Shown one piece after another: positions 16,965 through 24,703 of a stretch of DNA of 35,496 nt. The stretch comes from Sphingopyxis sp. (GTDB lineage: Bacteria; Pseudomonadota; Alphaproteobacteria; Sphingomonadales; Sphingomonadaceae). Location: positions 1 through 35,496 of the forward strand of contig NZ_JAIBES010000032.1 of the NCBI RefSeq assembly GCF_019459305.1. Direction: 5' to 3'. The notes beneath the pieces are model-generated. The model was not told the origin of the DNA and did no database searches. It was given only the letters and a program-made list of their open reading frames with translations. Position numbers and translations under genes: made by a program. Each line of letters starts with the position of its first letter. The first letter of the stretch is position 1.

Positions 16965-18998
16965 ATGTCCGAAGAAACCCCCACCTCCGTCACGATGGAA
17001 AAGGATGGCGATGTCGCCGTCATCATCGTCAACAATCCCCCCGTCAACGCGCTGAGCTGGCACGTCCGGCAGGGGCTGGAGGATAATTTCTCCGCTGCGC
17101 TGAGCGACGACAGCGTCAAGGCCATCGTGCTGCGCTGCGCCGGGACGACCTTTATCGCCGGCGCCGACATCAGCGAATTCGGCAAGCCGCCGCGCGGTCC
17201 CGATTTCAACGCGGTGCTCAACAGCATCGAAGCCGCTTCGAAGCCCGTTGTCGCCGCGATCCATGGCACCGCGCTCGGCGGCGGCCTGGAAACCGCGCTC
17301 GTCTGTCATTATCGTATTGCCGTGCCGTCGGCGAAGCTCGGCGTGCCCGAGGTCAAGCTTGGCCTGCTGCCCGGCGCGGGCGGCACCCAGCGCCTGCCGC
17401 GCGTTGTCGGGGTCGAAGCCGCGGCGACGATGACCTCAACCGGCGATCCGTTGCCCGCTGCGAAAGCCAAAGAACTCGGCCTCGTCGACGAACTCGCGGG
17501 CGAGGACAGCCTCGCCGCCGACGCGATCGCCTTTGCACGCGCCAAGATCGCCGATGGCCCGCGCCCCACGCGCGAGCGCCCGGTGTTCGGCGATATTGCG
17601 GTGATCGAACAGCTCAAGACCGCCAACGCCAAGCGCTGGCGCGGGTTCGAGGCGCCCTATGCCAACCTCGCCTGCGTCGAAGCTGCGACGCGCCTGCCAT
17701 TCGACGAAGGCCTCGCCTTCGAGCGTGAGCAGTTCATGAAACTGATGTTCGGCAGCCAGTCGGCCGCGCAGCGCCATATCTTCTTTGCCGAACGTCAGGC
17801 GGCAAAGATCGACGGCCTGCCCAAGGACACCCAGTTGCGCGACATCAAGAAGGTCGGTGTCATCGGCGCCGGCACGATGGGCGGCGGGATTTCGATGAAC
17901 TTCCTGCAGAAGGGCATCCCGGTGACGATCGTCGAGATGGAGCAGGAAGCGCTCGACCGCGGCGTCGGGGTGATCCGCAAGAATTACGACGCGTCGGCCG
18001 CCAAGGGGCGCTTCAAGCCCGAACAGGTCGAGCAGATGATGGGCATCCTGACCCCGACGCTCAACCTCGACGATCTCGCCGACTGCGACCTGATCATCGA
18101 AGCCGTGTATGAGAATATGGACGTCAAGAAGGACATCTTTGGCAAGCTCGACAAAATCGCCAAGCCCGGCGCGATCCTGGCCTCGAACACCAGCTATCTC
18201 GACGTCGATGAAATCGCGACCGCGACGAACCGCCCCGGCGACGTGCTGGGCATGCACTTCTTCTCGCCCGCCAACGTCATGAAGCTGCTCGAGGTTGTGC
18301 GCGGCGAAAAGACGGCGCCCGACGCGCTGGCGACGGCGATGGCAATCGGCAAGAAGATCGGCAAGGTCGCGGTGGTCGCGGGTGTATGCGACGGCTTTAT
18401 CGGCAACCGCATGCTCAAGCCGCGCCAGATCGAGGCGATGAACCTGCTGATGGAAGGCGCCACCCCGGCGCAGGTCGACAAGGTCCATGTCGAATTCGGC
18501 ATGCCGATGGGGCCGTTCCAGATGAGCGACCTGGCCGGGGTCGACATTGGCTGGCACCGCGACCCCAACCGCATCGAAAGCATCCGCGACGCGCTGTGCG
18601 CCGAGGGCCGCTGGGGCCAGAAAAAACAGGCAGGCTTTTACGATTATGACGACAAGCGCCAGCCGTCGGAAAGCGCGCGGGTTGCCGAGCTGATCGAAGA
18701 GTTCCGCACCAAGGCCGGGACGCAAAAGCGCGAGATCACCGATCAGGAAATCATCGAACGCACCTTGTATCCGATGGTCAACGAAGGCGCGCTGATCCTG
18801 GCAGAAGGCAAGGCGCAGCGCGCGTCGGACATCGATGTCGTGTGGATCTATGGCTATGGCTGGCCGGTCTATCGCGGCGGCCCGATGTTCTGGGCCGGGC
18901 TGGAAGGCACCGACAAGATCGTCGCAGCACTGGAGAAGCACGGGTTCGAGATCGCGCCCCTGCTCCAGGAAAAGGCCGAGGCGAAGAGCGGCTTCTAA
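16965..18998 (+). CDS. Bifunctional enoyl-CoA hydratase / 3-hydroxyacyl-CoA dehydrogenase
   Basis: This 677-residue beta-oxidation enzyme has an N-terminal crotonase domain (about 15-190) with the oxyanion-hole segment [23 protein letters not shown] and [25 protein letters not shown]-binding 3-hydroxyacyl-CoA dehydrogenase domain starts at about residue 297 ([18 protein letters not shown]), continues with [17 protein letters not shown], and ends in the paired C-terminal dehydrogenase domains. It resembles the peroxisomal-type bifunctional enzyme more than FadB in length. It would hydrate the enoyl-CoA and oxidise the 3-hydroxyacyl-CoA. The start at 16965 has AGGAG 8 nt upstream; an in-frame ATG at 16944 overlaps the previous stop and is the alternative. 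No thiolase is present nearby. Confidence 0.93.
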   Translation: MSEETPTSVTMEKDGDVAVIIVNNPPVNALSWHVRQGLEDNFSAALSDDSVKAIVLRCAGTTFIAGADISEFGKPPRGPDFNAVLNSIEAASKPVVAAIHGTALGGGLETALVCHYRIAVPSAKLGVPEVKLGLLPGAGGTQRLPRVVGVEAAATMTSTGDPLPAAKAKELGLVDELAGEDSLAADAIAFARAKIADGPRPTRERPVFGDIAVIEQLKTANAKRWRGFEAPYANLACVEAATRLPFDEGLAFEREQFMKLMFGSQSAAQRHIFFAERQAAKIDGLPKDTQLRDIKKVGVIGAGTMGGGISMNFLQKGIPVTIVEMEQEALDRGVGVIRKNYDASAAKGRFKPEQVEQMMGILTPTLNLDDLADCDLIIEAVYENMDVKKDIFGKLDKIAKPGAILASNTSYLDVDEIATATNRPGDVLGMHFFSPANVMKLLEVVRGEKTAPDALATAMAIGKKIGKVAVVAGVCDGFIGNRMLKPRQIEAMNLLMEGATPAQVDKVHVEFGMPMGPFQMSDLAGVDIGWHRDPNRIESIRDALCAEGRWGQKKQAGFYDYDDKRQPSESARVAELIEEFRTKAGTQKREITDQEIIERTLYPMVNEGALILAEGKAQRASDIDVVWIYGYGWPVYRGGPMFWAGLEGTDKIVAALEKHGFEIAPLLQEKAEAKSGF

Positions 18999-19022
18999 TC
19001 TCGCTTTCGATTACGATCAGCA

Positions 19023-19053
19023 GGCCGTCTGTCCCACCGCGGGGCAGGCGGCC
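19023..19053 (+). terminator. Rho-independent terminator after the bifunctional beta-oxidation gene
   Basis: A 13-bp stem (19023-19035 with 19041-19053, two G-U pairs) with a 5-nt loop is followed by TTTGCTTT. It lies 25 nt after the stop at 18998 and closes the long plus-strand run. Confidence 0.75.
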
Positions 19054-19124
19054 TTTGCTTTGGCCTGCCGTCACCGCGGGTGCGCGCAAATAGTTGCGAT
19101 TCAGGGTTAAAGCGCTGGCAACAC

Positions 19125-19139
19125 CTGCCGTTACGGCAG
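19125..19139. promoter_or_regulatory. 15-bp perfect palindrome CTGCCGTTACGGCAG
   Basis: The palindrome CTGCCG-TTA-CGGCAG ends 3 nt before the ATG of the small exported protein. A 14-nt stretch including most of it (CCTGCCGTTACGGC) also occurs at 8078-8091, in the divergent promoter region of the acyl-CoA dehydrogenase and SDR genes. The pair of occurrences suggests a transcription factor site; the regulator is unknown. Confidence 0.35.
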
Positions 19140-19142
19140 AGC

Positions 19143-19379
19143 ATGATTGCCATGTCGTTTTTCGCCCTGTTGCTGCTCACCGGCAGCGTCCCGGTGACCG
19201 CTCCGGCGGCGGCGCCACCTGCAAGCGCGGTCGCTATTGCCCGCGCGCGCATATTGGCGCCCGCCGAGGTGCGACGCGTCGATGGCCGGATCGAAGTGCG
19301 AACCGGCGAGCGCCGCGCCCCGACCCAGGTGCATCGGGGCGAGCGCCGCGATGGGGGCGAGACGGCGGATTTTTACTGA
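19143..19379 (+). CDS. Small exported protein of unknown function
   Basis: This is a 78-residue open frame. The first 20 or so residues form a plausible signal peptide (MIAMSFFALLLLTGSVPVTA, then PAAAP) that could be cleaved near residue 25. The mature part is short and basic, with AIARARILAPAEVRRVDGRI and an Arg/Gly-rich tail ending in ADFY. No family is recognised. The ribosome binding site is poor (GGCAGAG), and the region before the ATG is a palindrome. Codon use is in keeping with a real gene, but the evidence is modest. Confidence 0.5.
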   Translation: MIAMSFFALLLLTGSVPVTAPAAAPPASAVAIARARILAPAEVRRVDGRIEVRTGERRAPTQVHRGERRDGGETADFY

Positions 19380-19383
19380 AATA

Positions 19384-19463
19384 GCGTCACCCCCGCGAAG
19401 GCGGGGCGCGCTGGCAGGTTTGCGCTACGCCGATAGCGGCACCCGCCTTCGCGGGCGCGACGC
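19384..19463. repeat. REP-like paired palindrome (CCCGCGAAGGCGGG type)
   Basis: The arms 19384-19405 and 19442-19463 are inverted copies with two or three mismatches, each containing CCCGCGAAGGCGGG. The element is 80 bp long. It lies between the convergent small exported gene and mmsB, ending directly at the mmsB stop codon. It may serve as a bidirectional terminator. Confidence 0.7.
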
Positions 19464-20339
19464 TTATTTTTGCAACGTCTGGATAATCGCCGAAAAGTCG
19501 CGGCCATCCTGATCTGCCGCAACAAACGCCTCATACAGCTCGCGCGCCTTCGCGCCCATCGGCACATCCGCATCGACGCTCGCTGCCGCTTCCATCGCCA
19601 GACGCAGATCCTTGAGCATCAGCGCCGCGGCGAACCCTCCCTTGTAATCATTGTCGGCGGGGGTCGTCGGACCGACGCCGGGAAGCGGCGCGTAACTGGT
19701 CAGTGACCAGCACTGCCCCGACGACACGCTGGCGATGTCGAAGAATTTCTGCGGATCGAGCCCGAGTTTGAGCGCGAGCGCGAGCGTCTCGCAGGTCGCG
19801 ACCATCGAGGCGCCAAGCAGCATGTTGTTGCAGATTTTCGCCGCCTGCCCCGCGCCCGCGTCGCCGGCGTGAATCACTGCCTTGCCCATCTGGGCGAGGA
19901 TCGGCTGCGCGCGTTCAAAGCCTTCCTCGGTGCCGCCGACCATGAAGGTCAGCGTGCCGGCGTTGGCAGCGGCAATGCCGCCCGACACCGGCGCGTCAAC
20001 CGCGACGAGGCCGTTGACGGTCGCGGCGTCGATATTCGACCGCGCGGTCGCGACGTCGATCGTCGAGCAATCGAGCAGCAAGGTTCCGGGTGCAGCGTTC
20101 GGGAACACGTCACTTTCATAGACCGAGGCGACATGCTTGCCCGCGGGCAGCATGGTCACGACGGCCTCGGCGCCGGTGACGGCTTCCGCGGCGGAGGCTG
20201 CGCGCAGGCACCCCGCCTCAACGGCGCGCGCGAGCGCCTCTTCGCTCAGGTCGAAAGCACGCACCTCATGCCCCGCCTTGGCAAGGTTCGCGGCCATCCC
20301 GCCGCCCATATTACCGAGTCCGATGAATGCGATTTTCAT
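19464..20339 (-). CDS. mmsB: 3-hydroxyisobutyrate dehydrogenase
   Basis: This enzyme oxidises 3-hydroxyisobutyrate to methylmalonate semialdehyde with NAD in valine breakdown. It has 291 residues, the usual length. The N-terminal GLGNMG is at 7-12, the substrate-loop signature DAPVSGGIAAANAGTL at 115-130, and the catalytic Lys168 in GQAAKICNN with Asn172. It starts 1 nt after the stop of the enoyl-CoA hydratase gene and ends the valine gene run. Identification is supported by family signatures and by the surrounding pathway genes. Confidence 0.95.
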   Translation of the reverse strand: MKIAFIGLGNMGGGMAANLAKAGHEVRAFDLSEEALARAVEAGCLRAASAAEAVTGAEAVVTMLPAGKHVASVYESDVFPNAAPGTLLLDCSTIDVATARSNIDAATVNGLVAVDAPVSGGIAAANAGTLTFMVGGTEEGFERAQPILAQMGKAVIHAGDAGAGQAAKICNNMLLGASMVATCETLALALKLGLDPQKFFDIASVSSGQCWSLTSYAPLPGVGPTTPADNDYKGGFAAALMLKDLRLAMEAAASVDADVPMGAKARELYEAFVAADQDGRDFSAIIQTLQK

Positions 20340-20340
20340 G

Positions 20341-21123
20341 TCAGCGCCCCTTCCAAACGCCTTCGCGTTTCTCGATGAAAGCAGCCATGCCTTCGGCTTT
20401 GTCCTCGGTTGCGGCCAGGATCTGGAACAGGCGGCGTTCGTAGATCAGCCCCTGGTCGAGGGTGGTTTCGAACGCGGCGTTGACCATGTCCTTGTTCACC
20501 ATCGCGGCCATCGGCGGCATCGCGGCGATCGTGGTCGCGGTTTTTATGGCTTCGTCCACCAACGACTCATGCGCAACGACGCGCGCGACGAGGCCCGAGC
20601 GTTCGGCCTCGGCGGCATCCATCATCCGCCCGGTCAGGCACATTTCCATCGCCTTCGCCTTGCCGATCGCGCGGGTCAGCCGCTGCGATCCCCCCATGCC
20701 GGGGGCGACGCCGAGCTTGATTTCGGGTTGGCCGAATTTCGCCTTGTCCGACGCGATGATGAAGTCGGCCATCATCGCCAGCTCGCAGCCACCGCCGAGC
20801 GAGAAGCCGTTGACCGCGGCAATCCACGGCTTACGGATTTTCTTCACGAAATCGCTCGTCCATTTCGAGAAGAAATCTTCGAGGTAGAAATCGGACGCGG
20901 GCTTGTCGGCCATTTCCTTGATATCGGCGCCCGCGGCGAAAGCCTTGTCGCCCGAGCCGGTGAGGACAGCGCAGCGCTGGCCGGGATCGGCCTCGAAGGC
21001 GGCGAAGGCGGCGATCAGGTCGTCGAGCACCTTTGAATTGAGCGCGTTCAGCGCCTGCGGGCGGTTGAGCGTCACGAGCGTGACGGCGCCGCGCTGTTCA
21101 ACGAGGAGGGTTTCGTAGGTCAT
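20341..21123 (-). CDS. Enoyl-CoA hydratase (crotonase), probable methacrylyl-CoA hydratase
   Basis: This 260-residue crotonase has both catalytic glutamates: Glu114 in [11 protein letters not shown] and Glu134 in GQPEIKLG, matching the classic mitochondrial enzyme. AAGADIKEM at 63-71 forms the oxyanion hole. In this operon it would hydrate methacrylyl-CoA to 3-hydroxyisobutyryl-CoA, between isobutyryl-CoA dehydrogenase and the HIBYL-CoA hydrolase. The start at 21123 has AGGAG about 9 nt upstream. A 74-bp palindromic element separates it from the hydrolase gene. Confidence 0.93.
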   Translation of the reverse strand: MTYETLLVEQRGAVTLVTLNRPQALNALNSKVLDDLIAAFAAFEADPGQRCAVLTGSGDKAFAAGADIKEMADKPASDFYLEDFFSKWTSDFVKKIRKPWIAAVNGFSLGGGCELAMMADFIIASDKAKFGQPEIKLGVAPGMGGSQRLTRAIGKAKAMEMCLTGRMMDAAEAERSGLVARVVAHESLVDEAIKTATTIAAMPPMAAMVNKDMVNAAFETTLDQGLIYERRLFQILAATEDKAEGMAAFIEKREGVWKGR

Positions 21124-21142
21124 TCCAATGATCTCCTGAAAA

Positions 21143-21216
21143 TCGTCATGCCGGACTTGATCCGGCATCCATTCCGACGGGGCCGAGTGGACCCCGGATC
21201 AAGTCCGGGGTGACGA
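21143..21216. repeat. REP-like paired palindrome with compensatory arms
   Basis: The arms 21143-21171 and 21188-21216 are inverted to each other. Each is also a hairpin in itself: ATGCCGGA/TCCGGCAT (21148-21168) and ACCCCGGA/TCCGGGGT (21191-21211), with loops CTTGA and TCAAG. The two hairpins differ by paired changes that keep base pairing. The element sits inside the valine run between the enoyl-CoA hydratase and the HIBYL-CoA hydrolase. Confidence 0.8.
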
Positions 21217-21232
21217 AGCATGGGTGGCAAGG

Positions 21233-22279
21233 TCAGTTAAGCGGCGTCCATTTCTCATCATCGGGAAGCGGCGCAAAGATCGCGTCGATCCAGTCTTCGG
21301 TCACCGCTTCGGGTTTGGCCGGATCCCATTTCGGACTGTTGTCCTTGTCGACGATCAGCGCGCGCACACCTTCCAGGAAGTCGTGCATCTGAACGACGCG
21401 GCTGCCGATCGCATATTCCTGGCGCATCTGTTCCGCAAAGTCGTGCATCTCGCCGCCCTCTTTCAGCTGGCGCAGCGCGACCTTGCACGTCTGCGGCGAT
21501 TTGCTGTGCAGCGCCGCCAGCTCTTTCACCGCCCAGTCGCCGCCATCGGCTTCGAGCGCGGCAAGGATCTCCTCATAGGTGTCGCTGGCAAACAGCCGAT
21601 TGATCTTGTCGATATGCTGGGTGATGTCGGCAGGCGGCGCGGTGACCGACAGCTCGCCCAGAATGCCGCCGATGCGATCGGGATGTGCCGCAATGCGTGC
21701 CTTTGCCTCGTCGAGCTTTTCGGATGGCAGATAATGCGTCGCCAGGCCGAGCGCCAAACATTCGGCGCCGTCGAGCCGCGCGCCGGTGAGCGCGAGGAAC
21801 ACCCCGACGCGGCCTTCGAGCCGCGGCAGGTACCAGCCGCCGCCGACATCGGGAAACAGGCCGATCCCCGTCTCGGGCATTGCAAAGCGGGTATGTTCGG
21901 TCGCAACGCGATATTTCGCCGGCTGCGAAATCCCGACCCCGCCGCCCATCGTGATGCCGTCCATGAAGGCGACAACAGGCTTGGGGTAAGTGAAGAGCAG
22001 GTGGTTAAGGCGATATTCGGTGTGGAAGAAGGCGCGCGCCTCCTTGCCATCCTTCGCGCCGCTTTCCGCGAGCATGCGGATGTCGCCGCCGGCGCAGAAG
22101 CCGCGGCCTTCACTATGGTCGATGATCACCACTTCGATGGCGTCGTCGTCGCGCCATTTCAGCAATGCGTCGATCATCGCCTGACACATCGCGAGATTGA
22201 GCGCATGGATCGCTTTCGGGCGATTGAGCGACAGACGGCCCGAGCGGCCATCGACGTTGATCAGCACATCGTCGGTCAT
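21233..22279 (-). CDS. 3-hydroxyisobutyryl-CoA hydrolase
   Basis: This crotonase-fold thioesterase releases 3-hydroxyisobutyrate from its CoA ester in valine breakdown. It has 348 residues, longer than simple hydratases as expected for the HIBCH family. FCAGGDIRML at 61-70 and GITMGGGVGIS from 108 form the oxyanion hole. PETGIGLFPDVGGGWYLPR supplies Glu136 and Asp144, the pair conserved in HIBCH, and the long C-terminal extension (about 250-348) is typical. The start at 22279 overlaps the stop of the acyl-CoA dehydrogenase gene by 4 nt (ATGA). Confidence is high. Confidence 0.94.
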   Translation of the reverse strand: MTDDVLINVDGRSGRLSLNRPKAIHALNLAMCQAMIDALLKWRDDDAIEVVIIDHSEGRGFCAGGDIRMLAESGAKDGKEARAFFHTEYRLNHLLFTYPKPVVAFMDGITMGGGVGISQPAKYRVATEHTRFAMPETGIGLFPDVGGGWYLPRLEGRVGVFLALTGARLDGAECLALGLATHYLPSEKLDEAKARIAAHPDRIGGILGELSVTAPPADITQHIDKINRLFASDTYEEILAALEADGGDWAVKELAALHSKSPQTCKVALRQLKEGGEMHDFAEQMRQEYAIGSRVVQMHDFLEGVRALIVDKDNSPKWDPAKPEAVTEDWIDAIFAPLPDDEKWTPLN

Positions 22280-23427
22280 TGGCGCAACAAGTCCCTTCCG
22301 ATGATCATCCGCATCACCTGGTTGGTGCCCTCGAGGATCGAATGAACGCGCAGATCGCGCCAAAAACGCTCGATCGGATAATCCTTCAAATAGCCATAGC
22401 CGCCGAACAATTGCAGCGCGTCGTTGACGATCTTGCTGCCATTGTCGGTCGCAAGCCGCTTCGCCATCGCCGAGAAGCGCGACTTGTCGGGGGCGTTGGC
22501 GGTGACCTTTGCCGCCGCCATATAGAGCAAGGCGCGCGCGGCTTCGAGGTCGGTCGCCATGTCGGCGAGCATGAACTGGGTGTTCTGGAAATCGGCGATC
22601 GGTTGCCCGAACTGCTGGCGATCCTTGGTATAGGCGACCGCTTCGTCGAGGCAGCGCTGCGCGCCGCCGAGCGAGCAGGCGCCGATGTTCAAACGCCCGC
22701 CGTCGAGTCCCGCCATCGCGAAGCGGAAGCCGTCGCCCTCGGCACCGACCAGATTTTCGATCGGCACGCGGCAGTCCTCGAAAATCACCTGTGCGGTCGG
22801 CGAGGCATTCCAGCCGAGCTTTTTCTCGGGGGCGCCAAAGCTCAATCCCCGCGTGTCCTTTTCGACAACGAGGCAGCTGATTCCCTTGGATTTTTCTTCC
22901 GACGTGCGGACCATGCAGACATAAATGTCGTTATAACCCGCGCCCGAGATGAACTGCTTGGTGCCGTTCAGCACATAATGGTCGCCGTCGCGCTTCGCCG
23001 ACGCCTTGAGCGCCGCGGCGTCCGATCCCGAACCCGGTTCGGTCAGGCAATAGCTGGCGATCTTGTCCATGCTGACGAGGTCGGGCAGGAAACGCGCCTT
23101 GATCTCTGCTCCGCCGAAGCGGTCGATCATCCACGTCGCCATATTGTGGATCGAAACATAGGCGCTGGTCGCGGGGCAACCATAGGCCATCGCCTCCATG
23201 ATCAGCGCCGCTTCCATCCGGCCGAGCCCGATGCCGCCCGATTCCTCGGCGACGTAGATCGCGCCGAAGCCGAGCTCGCCCGCCGCCTTCCACACGTCGA
23301 CGGGATAATGATGTTTCTCGTCCCATTCCGCCGCGAAGGGCGTGATGCGATCGGCGGTGAATTTGCGCGCCATATCCTGGATGGCGAGCTGGTCGTCGGT
23401 AAGCTGGAACTGGTCGGTCATGGTCAT
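22276..23427 (-). CDS. Isobutyryl-CoA dehydrogenase (ACAD8-like acyl-CoA dehydrogenase)
   Basis: This FAD enzyme of 383 residues converts isobutyryl-CoA to methacrylyl-CoA. Visible are YVAEESGGIGLGRMEA near 58-73, CLTEPGSGSDAAALKA, NGTKQFISGAGYNDIYVCMVR, GWNASPTAQVIFEDCRVP, DRQQFGQPIADFQNTQF, LFGGYGYLKDYPIER, and catalytic Glu366 in SILEGTNQVMRMII. The position in an operon with HIBYL-CoA hydrolase, mmsB and mmsA fixes the assignment more than sequence alone. It starts at 23427, overlapping the RidA-family stop by 4 nt; a second ATG at 23421 is possible. Confidence 0.92.
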   Translation of the reverse strand: MTMTDQFQLTDDQLAIQDMARKFTADRITPFAAEWDEKHHYPVDVWKAAGELGFGAIYVAEESGGIGLGRMEAALIMEAMAYGCPATSAYVSIHNMATWMIDRFGGAEIKARFLPDLVSMDKIASYCLTEPGSGSDAAALKASAKRDGDHYVLNGTKQFISGAGYNDIYVCMVRTSEEKSKGISCLVVEKDTRGLSFGAPEKKLGWNASPTAQVIFEDCRVPIENLVGAEGDGFRFAMAGLDGGRLNIGACSLGGAQRCLDEAVAYTKDRQQFGQPIADFQNTQFMLADMATDLEAARALLYMAAAKVTANAPDKSRFSAMAKRLATDNGSKIVNDALQLFGGYGYLKDYPIERFWRDLRVHSILEGTNQVMRMIIGRDLLRQ

Positions 23428-23819
23428 TTCTCGATGATGGCTTCGGCTTCGATTTCAACTTTCCATTCGGGCCGGATCAGCGCCGGCACAACCAGCATCG
23501 TCGATGCCGGGCGGATGTTTTTGAATGCCGCACCGTGCGCCAGGCCAACCAGATCGGCATCGGCGGCGTCGGTGATATACATGCGGGTGCGCACGACGTC
23601 GGCGAAGCTGCCGCCGAGCGCTTCGAGCGCCTCGCCAATGATTGCGATACAGCGGGCGGCCTGTGCGCCCGCGTCGCCGGGGGTCGAGGTGCCGTCGGGC
23701 TCGATCGGCGCGCAGCCCGCGACATCGATGCGGCTGCCCACCCGAACCGCACGGCTGTAGCCGTAGATCGATTCGAACGGGGACGCCGAGCTATGATTGC
23801 GACGACCGGAATCAGCCAC
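23424..23819 (-). CDS. RidA (YjgF/YER057c/UK114) family protein
   Basis: This 131-residue protein of the Rid family begins with GTG at 23819, eight nucleotides inside the end of the preceding lipoprotein gene. Typical parts are FESIYGYSRAVRVGSRIDVAGCAPI, CIAIIGEALEALGGSFADVVRTRMYI (with the Arg near 89 that binds substrate carboxylates in active Rid enzymes), and TMLVVPALIRPEWKVEIEAEAI. Active RidA removes reactive enamine/imine intermediates; other subgroups have unknown roles. It is co-translated with isobutyryl-CoA dehydrogenase, suggesting a role near amino acid catabolism. Reading the frame further upstream gives non-protein-like sequence, so the GTG start is preferred. Confidence 0.85.
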   Translation of the reverse strand: MADSGRRNHSSASPFESIYGYSRAVRVGSRIDVAGCAPIEPDGTSTPGDAGAQAARCIAIIGEALEALGGSFADVVRTRMYITDAADADLVGLAHGAAFKNIRPASTMLVVPALIRPEWKVEIEAEAIIEK

Positions 23820-24114
23820 AGCTGATCCGCTCGATCTTGAGCGCGTCGTCATAGGACACGGTGAGCCGGTCGGGGCGAAAGTCCATGGTGACAGCGGTGC
23901 GCGGCGGCACCCAGCGCAGCGTCGTCGCACCGCTGCCCTTGATGAGCTGGGCGCCGACTTCGCCGGTTGCGGTCTGGCCGACGAACGATTGCACGCCATC
24001 GGCGTTGCACATCGCTTCGGTGGGCGGCGTCGGGGTCGATGCGGGCGGCCGCTCTTGCGTGCAAGCGGCGAGCGGCAGCACCGCGGCAATGGCGAGCAGG
24101 CGGATGTCCATCAT
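23812..24114 (-). CDS. Lipoprotein with peptidase inhibitor I78 domain
   Basis: This is a 100-residue protein. The signal peptide ends in the lipobox LAAC with Cys18. The mature part follows the I78 family pattern: CNADGVQSFVGQTATGEV, GATTLRWVPPRTAVTMDFRP, DRLTVSYDD and the terminal RISCG. The two cysteines at either end of the domain are positioned for a disulfide. I78 proteins include a fungal elastase inhibitor; bacterial members are periplasmic or lipid-anchored and their targets are mostly unknown. The start at 24114 has AGGGAGA 3 nt upstream; ATG 24111 is equally possible. Confidence 0.82.
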   Translation of the reverse strand: MMDIRLLAIAAVLPLAACTQERPPASTPTPPTEAMCNADGVQSFVGQTATGEVGAQLIKGSGATTLRWVPPRTAVTMDFRPDRLTVSYDDALKIERISCG

Positions 24115-24131
24115 GAGTCTCCCTTTAGGCA

Positions 24132-24656
24132 TCAGGCACAGCGCGTATAGCGCATCGGACCGGCGGCGGCACCCTCGCCCTGATCACGGCGAACAAGCGT
24201 CTTGCCGCCATCGGCGAGGTCGAGTTGCATCCGGCGATCCCAGGTCACGCCTTCACCGCTGAATTTATAGTCGGCGTCGATACGGCCCGCATCGCTGATG
24301 CGGACACGCGCCAGTTCGCCGTGCGATTCGTAAAAGCGCAGGTCTGTCGCATCGACGGTCAGCGCGGTCAGGTCGGTGCCTTTCGTCGCGGCACAATCGG
24401 CGGGTTTCAGCGCCCAGCGGCCGCGGATGGCGGCGGGGATCGTCTTCCCGTCGGCAATGGTTGGGGGTTCGGGTTTCGCGGGCGCTTCTTCGGACGCATC
24501 TGGCAGGTCCGCGTCGACCGTCGTCGCGGCGGGCGCCGCGCGCTCGGTTTCTTGCGACGGCGCGGTCGCTGCCGTGTCGTCGGGCAGCGATTTGTCCTCG
24601 CCGCCGCTGCACGCGGCGAGCAGCAGCAAAGCGGCGGGAAGCATCGGGCGGGTCAT
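24132..24656 (-). CDS. Lipoprotein of unknown function
   Basis: This 174-residue protein has a signal peptide ending in LLLAAC, Cys16. A low-complexity Ala/Pro/Asp/Glu/Thr linker (about 20-65) leads to a C-terminal domain (about 70-174): IPAAIRGRWALKPADCAAT, then TDLTALTVDATDLRFYESHG, then a beta-rich end RRDQGEGAAAGPMRYTRCA with a second Cys. The RGRWALKPADC pattern occurs in many small sphingomonad secreted proteins, but I know no function. The start at 24656 fits AAGGAG 7 nt upstream; ATG 24662 is too close to it. It lies 17 nt before the I78 lipoprotein gene, probably co-transcribed. Confidence 0.78.
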   Translation of the reverse strand: MTRPMLPAALLLLAACSGGEDKSLPDDTAATAPSQETERAAPAATTVDADLPDASEEAPAKPEPPTIADGKTIPAAIRGRWALKPADCAATKGTDLTALTVDATDLRFYESHGELARVRISDAGRIDADYKFSGEGVTWDRRMQLDLADGGKTLVRRDQGEGAAAGPMRYTRCA

Positions 24657-24703
24657 CGACATTCTCCTTCGACAGGAGAAATGCCCGGTGCGGGGCGCGG
24701 GTT

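Noticed and set aside
22279..23760. 493-residue open frame on the plus strand
   Set aside because: It is antisense to isobutyryl-CoA dehydrogenase and the RidA-family gene and has no domain signatures.
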